Shown: piece after piece, positions 7,768 to 15,800 of the stretch | How the letters are laid out: each line of letters starts with the position of its first letter | Position numbering within the stretch: the first letter of the stretch is position 1 | Source: Candidatus Bacteroides pullicola | Lineage (GTDB): Bacteria; Bacteroidota; Bacteroidia; Bacteroidales; Bacteroidaceae | NCBI GenBank assembly: GCA_019115825.1 | Contig: DXCV01000055.1 | Coordinates: forward strand, 1-36,463 | Length of the DNA: 36,463 bases | Direction: 5' to 3' | Notes under the pieces: model-generated | The model's database searches: none | The model's input: only the letters and a program-made list of their open reading frames with translations | Told to the model about the DNA's origin: nothing | Program-made: the position numbers and the translations under genes

Positions 7768-8186
7768 GCGAGGCAAGAATAGACAAGTGGATGTGGGCAG
7801 CACGCATCTTCAAGACGCGGAGCATAGCCGCCGAAGCGTGCAAGAAAGGACGCGTCAGCATCAACGGCGCACAGGCGAAAGCCGCACGCATGGTGAAGCC
7901 GGGCGACGTGGTGCAAGTGCGCAAGCCGCCCATCACCTACTCCTTCAAAGTGTTGCAACCCATCGAGAAGCGTGTGGGCGCCAAACTGGTGCCGGAAGTC
8001 CTGGAAAATGTCACCACACCCGACCAATACGAATTGTTGGAAATGAGTAAAATCAGTGGATTCGTGAACCGCGCCAAAGGCACCGGACGCCCCACCAAGA
8101 AAGACCGTCGCGAGCTAGAGGAATTCACCACGCCGGAGTTCATGGATGACTTTGATTTTGATTTCGATTTTGAGGAGGAAGAATAA
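7764..8186 (+). CDS. S4-domain RNA-binding protein (Hsp15-like)
   Basis: A 140-residue protein with an S4 RNA-binding domain at its N-terminus (residues 1-60: [20 protein letters not shown], then the [20 protein letters not shown] core). The layout matches Hsp15 (HslR), which in E. coli binds stalled 50S subunits carrying peptidyl-tRNA; that role would suit its coupling to pth, but it is inferred from homology. The C-terminal 20 residues are an Asp/Phe/Glu repeat ([13 protein letters not shown]) that looks disordered. The start overlaps the pth stop by four bases and the stop abuts the next gene's start directly. Confidence 0.9.
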   Translation: MSEARIDKWMWAARIFKTRSIAAEACKKGRVSINGAQAKAARMVKPGDVVQVRKPPITYSFKVLQPIEKRVGAKLVPEVLENVTTPDQYELLEMSKISGFVNRAKGTGRPTKKDRRELEEFTTPEFMDDFDFDFDFEEEE

Positions 8187-9182
8187 GTGGAATTTACAAC
8201 CCATAAAATAATCAAATGGGGCTTCATCGGTTGCGGTGAAGTGACCAAATACAAGAGCGGACCCGCCTTTCAGAAAATAGAAAACTCGGAAGTCGTGGCT
8301 GTGATGAGCCGCAATGGCGAAAAAGCCCAAAAATATGCCCAAGAACGTGGCATACCCCGCTGGTATGACGATGCGCAAGCCTTGGTGGATGACGCTGAGG
8401 TGAATGCCGTATATATCGCCACCCCACCATCGTCGCACGCCACCTATGCCATAATGGCCATGAAGGCGGGTAAGCCGGTGTACATCGAAAAGCCCATGGC
8501 GGTGACCTACGAGGAATGTTGCCGCATCAACCGCATCTCGCACGAGACGGGCGTACCTTGCTTTGTGGCCTACTACCGCCGCTACCTCCCCTATTTCCAG
8601 AAGGTCAAATCGCTGGTGGAGGAAGGTACTATCGGCAATGTCATCAACATACAGATACGCTTTGCCCAACCTCCGCGCAACTTGGATTACAACAAGGAAA
8701 ACCTGCCTTGGCGTGTACAACCGGACATTGCCGGCGGAGGGTATTTCTACGACCTGGCTCCTCATCAGTTGGATATGATTCAGGAAATGTTCGGCTGCAT
8801 CCTGCAAGCCAGCGGCTACAAGAGCAACCGGGGCGGACTGTATCCGGCAGAAGACACCCTCAGCGCCTGCTTCCAGTTTGAAAGCGGATTGGTAGGCAGT
8901 GGTTCTTGGTGCTTCGTGGCTGACGACTCTGCCCGTGAGGACCGCATTGAAGTTATTGGAGACAAAGGGATGCTTTGTTTCTCCATCTTCACCTACGAAC
9001 CCATCTCCCTACATACGGAAAAAGGACGCGAAGAAATCCGTGTAGAGAACCCCACCTACGTGCAACAACCACTCATCCAAGCTGTTGTAGACCACCTGCT
9101 GGGCAAATCCGTCTGCACCTGCAATGGCGAAAGCGCCACATTGACCAATTGGGTGATGGACAAAATCTTGGGCAAAATCTGA
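8187..9182 (+). CDS. Gfo/Idh/MocA family NAD(P)-dependent oxidoreductase
   Basis: A 331-residue soluble dehydrogenase. The Rossmann motif GFIGCGEVT lies at residues 12-20, and the family's EKP motif, carrying the catalytic-site Lys, is at about 100-102 (GKPVYIEKPMA). The C-terminal substrate domain follows (GGGYFYDLAPHQLDMIQEMF near 180-200). Such enzymes oxidise or reduce sugar or cyclitol hydroxyls; the substrate cannot be told from sequence. The best start is GTG 8187, immediately after the S4 gene's TAA, with GGAGGA about 10 bases upstream; no ATG fits before the Rossmann motif. It completes the pth-S4 operon and converges with the antiporter gene 7 bp away. Confidence 0.9.
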   Translation: MEFTTHKIIKWGFIGCGEVTKYKSGPAFQKIENSEVVAVMSRNGEKAQKYAQERGIPRWYDDAQALVDDAEVNAVYIATPPSSHATYAIMAMKAGKPVYIEKPMAVTYEECCRINRISHETGVPCFVAYYRRYLPYFQKVKSLVEEGTIGNVINIQIRFAQPPRNLDYNKENLPWRVQPDIAGGGYFYDLAPHQLDMIQEMFGCILQASGYKSNRGGLYPAEDTLSACFQFESGLVGSGSWCFVADDSAREDRIEVIGDKGMLCFSIFTYEPISLHTEKGREEIRVENPTYVQQPLIQAVVDHLLGKSVCTCNGESATLTNWVMDKILGKI

Positions 9183-9189
9183 AGAATCC

Positions 9190-11454
9190 TTATTCTTCAG
9201 TCAACGCATCCTGCCCGGCAAGGCGATATACATCCGTGCTCTCCCCCACAATCCAGACGATGTCTCCTTCCAGGAAAGGCTCATTGGGATCGGGAGCACG
9301 GAGGATGTTCTCCTCGCGTTCAACACCTGCCACCAAACAATGGTATTTCTCGCGGATGCCTGCTTCTTTGATACTTTTGTGCAGAAAGACAGAATCACAC
9401 TCTATACGAAACTGGCGCAATATCATTTCGCTCTTCTCCACCACATCGTCCTCCAACACACAAGCCCGGTTCATTGCCTCGCCAAAGGTGTTCAACTCGG
9501 CATCCGTGGCTATCACCTGTATCTTGTCTTCCGGAAACAAACGCACAGAAGCACCGGGAATGTTGATACGCTTCTTCCCACGCAATATAGAAACGACATG
9601 CACGCCATATTTCTTGCCGAAATTCAATTCTGCCAGTGTCTTTCCTGCCCACGAAGCCTCGCCGGGTATGACATAATCGGCTAAATGCAAATCCTTGGAA
9701 AGCAAACGTCCGGCATACTGAGGTTTCTTTTCACCTAAATATTCCGCACGCATATCCCGCGAACGCAAATTCTGGAAGAACCGACGCTCTATCAATATGG
9801 ATTGTCTCTTCAACTGGCGCGAGAGCACCATCAGCACCACCAAGAGGAAGGCAATGCCCAACACCAGTCCCACGGATATCTGAAAAAGCCCGGAGATGAC
9901 AAACACCAGAAATCCCACAACCAACAACACACGCAAGACGATAGTGGCCATCAAGGGCGCACGATTGCCCCGGTCTTCCTTCCACAAGGTAGAAAATTCC
10001 ACGGAATGATTCTTCTTGATCATAATCGCCCGCAAGAACGGAGAGAGGCACAAGACCGTCACCGAAGCTGCTACCAAAGAGCCCCAGATGTCCGGCAAAT
10101 GCGATTGACAGAATGGCACCAAGAAACGAAAAGACAAAGCCACAATCGCCACGCACACAATAGAATAGACTATCGTTATACGCAACAATGCCACAATCAG
10201 CTTCTTCCACAAACTTTCATGGTTCACCGTATGCGAACCGGAAGCGTAACGTGCCAGGAAGTTTTTCCAACGTTCAGGCAGATGGGCATCCACATAGTCT
10301 GAAGCGGGTTCGGCCAGGCGAATCATGTAAGGGGTCAAGAACGTGGTGATGACCGACACCGCCACCACAATGGGATACAGGAAATGCCCCGTGACGTGCA
10401 ACGAAACACCCAAGGAAGCGATGATGAAAGCAAATTCGCCGATTTGCGTCAAGCTGAATCCGCACTGCATGGCTGTCTTCAACGGCTGCCCCGCCAAAAG
10501 CACACCCAACGTGCCAAACAACGCCTGACCCACAATCACGGCCAACGTGATGACAAGAATGGGAACCGCATACTCCACTATCATAAGAGGGTCAACCATC
10601 ATACCCACGGACACGAAGAAAATGGCACCGAACAAGTCTTTGACCGGAGTCACCAACTTCTCGATATGCTCGGCTTCCACAGTCTCCGCCAATATGGAGC
10701 CCATGATGAAAGCGCCGAAAGCAGGAGAGAATCCCGTTCGGGCAGCCAATACCACCATGCCGAAACACATGGCCAAAGCCACGATAAGCAACGTCTCGTC
10801 GCTCATCAGTTTCCGGCATTTCTTCAGGAAAAGAGGAATAAGGTAAATGCCCACCACAAACCATAGAATCAGGAAGAATAATAATTTGGCAATGCTTTCC
10901 AACATCTGCGTACCCTCGAAGTTATGCCGGACAGCCATCGTGGAGAGCATTACCATCAAGACGATGGCCAAGATGTCCTCCAAGATCAAGACGCTGAGCA
11001 CAAGTCCGGTAAACTTCTTTTTGCGCAAGCCCAAATCATCGAAAGCCTTATAGATAATAGTCGTAGAAGACATGGCAATCATGCCGCCCAGAAAAAGGCA
11101 ATCCATCTTGCTCCACCCGAAGGCAGAGCCAACGGCCACCCCCAACAGAATCATGCAGAAAATGACCGTACAAGCCGCTATTACCGCCGAGCCCCCCACC
11201 TTGACTATCTTCTTGAAGCTGAACTCCAACCCCAATGCAAAAAGCAGAAAGACAACGCCAATGTCCGCCCACACCTTCACACTGGCACTCTCCATCACAG
11301 AGGGTGTAAAAGGCATGTGGGGACTGGCCAAAAAACCTGCCACGATATACCCCAAGACCAAAGGCTGCTTCAGTTTCTTGAAGACCAAGGTCATAATGCC
11401 CGCACAAATCAAGATAAGAGCCAAATCGGAAATCAAAGGAGCCAACTCTGACAT
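9190..11454 (-). CDS. CPA2-family cation:proton antiporter with two TrkA-C domains
   Basis: A 754-residue membrane protein. Residues about 5-385 form the CPA2 Na+(K+)/H+ exchanger domain (FLLFALGLEFS near 75, the MIAMSSTTIIYKAFDDLGLR segment near 130, GFSPAFGAFIMGSILAE near 245, LTQIGEFAFII near 335). A second hydrophobic block (about 420-565) contains four to five further helices. The cytosolic end has two TrkA-C (RCK-C) modules (about 595-675 and 680-750) but no NAD-binding TrkA-N domain, unlike E. coli KefB/KefC. Ligand and ion are unknown. It has its own -7 box and is probably monocistronic; a small-RNA gene lies just upstream on the same strand. Confidence 0.93.
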   Translation of the reverse strand: MSELAPLISDLALILICAGIMTLVFKKLKQPLVLGYIVAGFLASPHMPFTPSVMESASVKVWADIGVVFLLFALGLEFSFKKIVKVGGSAVIAACTVIFCMILLGVAVGSAFGWSKMDCLFLGGMIAMSSTTIIYKAFDDLGLRKKKFTGLVLSVLILEDILAIVLMVMLSTMAVRHNFEGTQMLESIAKLLFFLILWFVVGIYLIPLFLKKCRKLMSDETLLIVALAMCFGMVVLAARTGFSPAFGAFIMGSILAETVEAEHIEKLVTPVKDLFGAIFFVSVGMMVDPLMIVEYAVPILVITLAVIVGQALFGTLGVLLAGQPLKTAMQCGFSLTQIGEFAFIIASLGVSLHVTGHFLYPIVVAVSVITTFLTPYMIRLAEPASDYVDAHLPERWKNFLARYASGSHTVNHESLWKKLIVALLRITIVYSIVCVAIVALSFRFLVPFCQSHLPDIWGSLVAASVTVLCLSPFLRAIMIKKNHSVEFSTLWKEDRGNRAPLMATIVLRVLLVVGFLVFVISGLFQISVGLVLGIAFLLVVLMVLSRQLKRQSILIERRFFQNLRSRDMRAEYLGEKKPQYAGRLLSKDLHLADYVIPGEASWAGKTLAELNFGKKYGVHVVSILRGKKRINIPGASVRLFPEDKIQVIATDAELNTFGEAMNRACVLEDDVVEKSEMILRQFRIECDSVFLHKSIKEAGIREKYHCLVAGVEREENILRAPDPNEPFLEGDIVWIVGESTDVYRLAGQDALTEE

Positions 11455-11483
11455 AATGCTTATGATTTTTGATATTTATCGGA

Positions 11484-11491
11484 CAAAGGTA
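11484..11491 (-). promoter_or_regulatory. -7 box for the antiporter gene
   Basis: TACCTTTG on the minus strand, 29 bases before the ATG at 11454. No TTG at ideal spacing. It separates antiporter transcription from the upstream small-RNA unit, whose terminator lies at 11568-11601. Confidence 0.55.
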
Positions 11492-11567
11492 AAGAAAAAA
11501 CTTCAAAAAGCAGAACAATGTACGACAGAAAATCGATGAAGCCCTCTCATTCCTCCTCACAAGGCAT

Positions 11568-11601
11568 AAAAAAAAACGAGCAAGTTCTCACGAACTTCTC
11601 G
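11568..11601 (-). terminator. Intrinsic terminator of the candidate small RNA
   Basis: Read leftward, CGAGAAGTTC-GTGA-GAACTTGCTCG (11577-11601) forms a 10-bp stem with one bulged base and a 4-nt loop, directly followed by nine U (11568-11576). Confidence 0.85.
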
Positions 11602-11608
11602 CCTCTTT

Positions 11609-11634
11609 AAAGAAAAGCCCAAAGGCTTTTCTTT
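11609..11634. terminator. Second perfect hairpin with U-tract on the plus strand
   Basis: AAAGAAAAGCC (11609-11619) and GGCTTTTCTTT (11624-11634) pair perfectly over 11 bp with a CAAA loop; a plus-strand T run continues to 11637. On the minus strand it is the 3'-proximal hairpin of the candidate small RNA. On the plus strand it looks like an intrinsic terminator, though no plus-strand gene precedes it. Confidence 0.65.
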
Positions 11635-11801
11635 TTTCAAAACATCCAAATGTTACCTAAAATCAATCTTTACTTTTACCTTTAAAAACAAACTCCAATT
11701 ACCTAATTTTGAAAACTACAATCTTTACCTAAATTACCTATTATTCAAATTAGCCTATGAAGATACTAGTAAGTATCGTAAGCAGTTTCCCAACTGCACT
11801 G

Positions 11802-11832
11802 CAAAGGTACAGCTTTTTTTGATACCTGCAAA
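11802..11832 (-). promoter_or_regulatory. Canonical promoter of the candidate small RNA
   Basis: On the minus strand TTTG (11829-11832), 19-bp spacer, TACCTTTG (11802-11809). Both elements and the spacing match the Bacteroidetes consensus. No ORF begins downstream before the terminator at 11568. Confidence 0.75.
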
Positions 11833-11933
11833 TATTCAAGCCCATTTTCTTATGTTTTATAACATAATTTTATACTTTGCGCGGGATAAATTGGGGCATT
11901 AAGTAGAAATTAATGCGAATTCGTTGAAGCAGA

Positions 11934-11976
11934 GGTAACTGAATTCTCCTCCCCGGAGGAGGGGAAATCAGTTACC
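11934..11976. repeat. 43-bp imperfect palindrome
   Basis: GGTAACTGA (11934-11942) pairs perfectly with TCAGTTACC (11968-11976), enclosing a CTCCTCC/GGAGGAG core. It lies between the small-RNA promoter and the second ~500-bp repeat. It could be a hairpin, a protein-binding site or the end of a small mobile element; no U-tract follows. Confidence 0.7.
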
Positions 11977-12032
11977 GCAGACGTTTCATCTAAATTATCA
12001 TTTAGAAATGCACAAAATCATCCCACATAGAG

Positions 12033-12532
12033 TATAAAACATCTAAAGTTATCCATCCTTGAGAAAACATAGGTCAATGACAGGCCCCTTTTACATCATA
12101 CTTATATTTTACTCTAAATAAAATCCATAATTTATTACATATATATCAAAATTCCTGACACTTACAGACAACATGCTCCCTGCCGGGTTCTTCCCGCATT
12201 TTCCGTCCACCAGGGCGACAGAAGCCCTTTCAGGTAGTCATCCACCCACCAAAGGGCTTGAAAATGCAGTAAATGAGCTAATTTCTGCTTCTTCATCCGT
12301 CATATTTCTCTCTCATCCTTCCGTTATCCCTCCGTTATCCCTTCGTTATCCCTCCGTTATCCCTCCGTTTCATGTCTCTTCCAGAAAGGGTGTTATGACG
12401 GTCCGGAAGCAATCGAAGAGAAAACGCATGAGAACAATGTATAAGTTATTTATTTCAGATAGTGTACAATGTTTATCTTTTTTCAACAATCCAAACACGC
12501 CATTTATAGCAAGGAAAGTTTTACGCCGGGAT
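12033..12532. repeat. Diverged ~500-bp intergenic repeat, copy 2
   Basis: The second copy of the element at 277-766, in the same orientation, with the same ordered landmarks (TATAAAACATC, AAAACATAGGTCAATG, GGGCGACAGAAGCC, AGGTAGTCATCC, the 11-bp array, TTTCATGTCTCTTCCAGAAA, ACGCCGGGAT). It ends ~40 bp before the SRP RNA promoter. A 126-codon open frame across it is translated repeat and lacks coding character. Confidence 0.75.
12313..12367. repeat. 11-bp tandem array, five units
   Basis: TCATCCTTCCG (12313), then TTATCCCTCCG (12324), TTATCCCTTCG (12335), TTATCCCTCCG (12346) and TTATCCCTCCG (12357), followed by TTTCATG. One unit more than the array at 559-602, at the equivalent place in the large repeat. 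Confidence 0.9.
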
Positions 12533-12571
12533 GAAAAAGGTGGAAAGCGATAAAAAAACAGGGAGGAGCTA

Positions 12572-12601
12572 TTGCAGGAATAAAAAAAATGCGTACCTTT
12601 G
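12572..12601 (+). promoter_or_regulatory. Promoter of the SRP RNA / tRNA-Thr unit
   Basis: TTG (12572-12574), 19-bp spacer, TACCTTTG (12594-12601). It predicts a transcript start around 12607, just before the SRP RNA 5' stem. Confidence 0.75.
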
Positions 12602-12612
12602 CACCCGCAAAA

Positions 12613-12712
12613 ACGGGTAAGTCCTACACGGCCAGCTCCCTGTGAATCCTCCAGGGCTTGACCGCAGCAAAGGTAACAGGTCGTAGCGGCGCGATGTAGT
12701 AAGCTTACCCAC
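12613..12712 (+). ncRNA. ffs: Signal recognition particle RNA (small bacterial type)
   Basis: A ~100-nt RNA folding into one long rod, the RNA of the SRP that binds Ffh and targets membrane proteins to the translocon. The closing helix is GGGTAAG (12615-12621) with CTTACCC (12704-12710), followed by CTACA/TGTAG. The apical part shows CCTGT/ACAGG and the Ffh-binding internal loop with CAGG on one side and GCAGCA on the other, around the tip loop near 12656-12666. Bacterial small SRP RNAs are about 95-115 nt, so the length fits. It has its own promoter and no terminator before tRNA-Thr, which begins 2-3 bases later. Boundaries are approximate. Confidence 0.85.
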
Positions 12713-12714
12713 CC

Positions 12715-12788
12715 GCCTCTTTAGCTCAGTTGGCCAGAGCACGTGATTTGTAATCTCGGGGTCGTTGGTTCGAATCCGACAAGAGGCT
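12715..12788 (+). tRNA. tRNA-Thr (anticodon TGT)
   Basis: A 74-nt cloverleaf: acceptor GCCTCTT/AAGAGGC, D arm GCTC/GAGC, anticodon arm CGTGA/TCTCG with one T-T mismatch, loop TTTGTAA giving anticodon TGT at 12749-12751, T arm GTTGG/CCGAC with loop TTCGAAT, discriminator T. The 3' CCA is not encoded (the next bases are CAA). It starts directly after the SRP RNA and ends at the terminator shared with mfd. Confidence 0.95.
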
Positions 12789-12789
12789 C

Positions 12790-12825
12790 AAAAAAAAAAG
12801 AAGGAGGCTTTCGGCCTCCTTTTTT
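12790..12825. terminator. Bidirectional intrinsic terminator (tRNA-Thr / mfd)
   Basis: AAGGAGGC (12801-12808) pairs with GCCTCCTT (12814-12821) around a 5-nt loop. A T run follows on the plus strand and a run of ten A (T on the minus strand) precedes it, so it can end both the SRP-tRNA transcript and mfd, whose stop codon is 10 bases away. Confidence 0.9.
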
Positions 12826-12835
12826 CATACCCCAA

Positions 12836-15800
12836 TCACTCGACCGCCTCCATTGCCAACATCTCTTGCAACACAGCCAATGCTTCTTCTACGGTAGCAA
12901 CGTCTTTCACAATCAGGGAGCGTTTGCCGTTCTGTTCGCGGAGGTCGCAACGCCGGGTGTACTTCATCATGTAGGCTATGAGCCGCCCGAAGGCCTGGCT
13001 CTGATAGTAAGGACTTTCGAGGTTGTGCACCAGATAGAGGGTCATACGGCCGCCTTTGAGGAAGATTTTCTCGACACCAAGGCGGGCAGCGACGCGGCGC
13101 AAGGGGACGATGCGGAGCAACTCCTCCGTCTCGGGCGGCACAGGGCCGAAGCGGTCGATAAGACGGGCGCGGAAGGCTTCGACATCCTTGTCGAGGATGA
13201 GGTTGTCCAACTCGCGGTAGAGGAGCATACGTTCGCTGCTGCCAGCGACGTAGTCAGCGGGAAGGAGAAGCTCAAGGTCGCTCTCCACCTGGCACTCTTC
13301 GACAAACTGCTCGCCACTGATTTTGCCACTGTTGTCCGCCTCCTGCTGCTCGCGGGCAAGGAGGTCAGCGAACTCGTCCGTCTTCAACTCGCGAACGGCC
13401 TCGCCCAATATTTTCTGATAAGTTTCGTATCCCAAGTCTGCGATGAAGCCGCTCTGTTCGGCACCGAGCATATTGCCCGCACCCCGGATGTCGAGGTCCT
13501 GCATGGCGATGTGGATGCCACTCCCGAGGTCACTGAAGTTCTCAATGGCCTGCAGACGACGCTTGGCCTCAGGGGTAAGCGTAGAGAGAGGAGGCGCCAG
13601 CAGGTAGCAGAACGCCTTCTTGTTGCTGCGGCCCACGCGGCCACGCATCTGGTGAAGGTCGCTCAGGCCGAAGTTCTGCGCCTGATTGATGATTATGGTG
13701 TTGGCATTGGGGATGTCGATGCCGCTCTCCACGATAGTAGTGGCAAGCAACACGTCATAGTCGTAGTTCACGAAGTCCAAGATTACCTTCTCCAACTCGT
13801 CGGGAGCCATCTGTCCGTGCCCGATACAGACACGGCAATCGGGGATGTTGCGCTCTATCAGTGCCTTCAACTCGGGCAGATTGGAGATGCGATTGTTGAC
13901 GAAGAAGACCTGGCCGTTGCGGCTCATCTCGAAGTTGATGGCGTCGGTGATGACCTCCTCATTAAACGTATGAACCTCGGTCTGTATCGGATAGCGGTTG
14001 GGCGGAGGGGTCTGGATGACGCTGAGGTCTCGCGCACCCATCAGGGAGAATTGCAGTGTGCGGGGGATAGGCGTGGCAGTCAAAGTGAGGGTGTCCACAT
14101 TGACCTTCATCTGACGAAGCTTCTCCTTGACGGAAACCCCGAACTTCTGCTCTTCGTCGATGATGAGCAGGCCGAGATCCTTGAACTTCACGTCCTTGCC
14201 CAAGATGCGGTGTGTGCCGATGAGAATGTTGACCTCACCGGCAGCCAGCGCCTTGATAACTGCCCGAGCCTGTGCCGATGTGCGTGCCCGACTGAGGTAC
14301 TCGACACGGCAGGGCATATCCTTCAGGCGTTCCTTAAAGGTCTGGAAATGCTGATAAGCCAGTACGGTGGTGGGCACAAGGACAGCCACCTGCTTGTTGT
14401 CCGTCGCAGCCTTGAAGGCGGCACGTATGGCGACCTCGGTCTTGCCGAAGCCCACGTCGCCGCAGACCAACCGGTCCATGGGGCGCGGACTCTCCATATC
14501 GGCCTTGACCTCTGCCGTCGCCTTGGACTGGTCCGGCGTGTCTTCGTAGAGGAAAGAGGCTTCCAACTCGCGCTGGAGGAAGCTGTCCGGACTAAACTGG
14601 AAGCCCTTCTTCTCGCGGCGTTGGGCGTAAAGACGGATGAGGTCACGCGCAATATCCTTGATTTTTTTCTTGGTCCTGTCCTTCAGTTTCTCCCACGCTC
14701 CGGTGCCAAGTTTGTTGAGACGGGGAGGCTCGCCGTCCTTTCCCTTGTACTTGGACACCTTATGGAGGGAGTGGATGGAGACAAACACGACGTCGTCGTT
14801 CTGGTACACCAGTTTCATCACCTCCTGGGTGGTGTTGCCGTTGGGGATGCGCACCAAGCCTGCAAAGCGACCCACGCCGTGGTCGGTATGTACCACGTAG
14901 TCGCCGGGGGCGAACTGGTTCAGCTCCTTCAACGACAGGGCTACCTTGCCGCTACGGGCTTTGTCGCTCTTGAGGTTGTACTTGTGGAAGCGGTCGAAGA
15001 GTTGGTGGTCCGTGAAGACACAGAGGCGGAGCGTGTCGTCGGCGAAGCCTTCGTGCAAGGTCTTCTCCACGGGGGTGAAGACGATGTTGTCGCCCCTGTC
15101 CTCGAAGATGGCTCGCAGGCGGTCGGTCTGCTTGGTGCTGTCACTACATATATATAAGGTGTATCCCCGGCTGAGGTAGTCGGTGAAACTCTGTGCCACG
15201 AGGTCGAAGTTCTTGTGGAAGATGGGCTGAGCGGTGGTGTGGAAGTCCACCGTCGCATCCGGCGTTCCCGTAGGCTTGTTGCCAAACTCCATCCGGCGGA
15301 AGTCGAGGGCACGTACAGTGAACTCGCCCCCGTCTGCAAGCTTGCCGTCGAGGGAGAGGGCACCGTTCTCCTCTGCCTCGCGGGCGGCAATGGCCTGGGG
15401 AGTGAGGGACTCGTCGTGCACCTGCTGTATGCGTTCGCGCAGCCAGAGGAAATCGCGCATGGCCAGGATGGTATCCTTCGGAAGGAAGTCGAGGAAGGAG
15501 ACCATGCCGCCTGTCCCCGTACGTTCGAGGTCGCGGCTAAGGTCGGGCACGATGACGACAGCGTCCTTCCCCTTCAGGGAGAGCTGGCTTTGGACGTCGA
15601 AGGTGCGGATGGACTCGACCTCGTCGCCGAAGAAGTCGATACGGAACGGATACTCCGACGAGAAGGAGAAGACGTCAATGATGCTGCCGCGCAACGCATA
15701 CTGACCCGGCTCGTAGACGTAGTCCGCACGCTCGAAGCCATAGTTGTGGAGGACCTCAGTGATGAACGTCATGTCCACCTTCTCCCCCGCATGGAGCTTG

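Larger units (their letters stand above)
11568..11797 (-). ncRNA. Candidate ~230-nt structured small RNA with five AGGUAA motifs
   Basis: A complete leftward transcription unit with no ORF. A canonical promoter (TTTG-N19-TACCTTTG, 11802-11832) places the start near 11797, exactly where hairpin 1 begins: GCAGTT-GGGA-AACTGC (11782-11797). Hairpin 2 is GATACT-TACT-AGTATC (11762-11777). An AU-rich, apparently unpaired ~125-nt centre carries AGGUAA five times (minus strand of TTACCT at 11653, 11676, 11699, 11725 and 11734) and a repeated 10-mer GTAAAGATTG (11664-11673 and 11719-11728). An 11-bp hairpin (11609-11634) and the terminator hairpin plus nine U complete it. It does not resemble 6S, tmRNA or RNase P as I know them. 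Function unknown; it might also be a long leader read into the antiporter gene. Confidence 0.65.

Noticed and set aside
12173..12553. A 126-codon plus-strand open frame in the second large repeat
   Set aside because: It translates the 11-bp array (SVIPP-type repeats), has no homology I recognise, no promoter or RBS, and the equivalent frame is not kept in the copy at 277-766.
12715..12788. tRNA-Thr as an integration site for a mobile element
   Set aside because: The tRNA is followed directly by a terminator and mfd; there is no integrase and no repeated tRNA 3' end in the window.
12743..15157. An 804-codon open frame opposite mfd
   Set aside because: It is the antisense shadow of a clear mfd gene in GC-rich sequence, begins inside tRNA-Thr, and has no family pattern.
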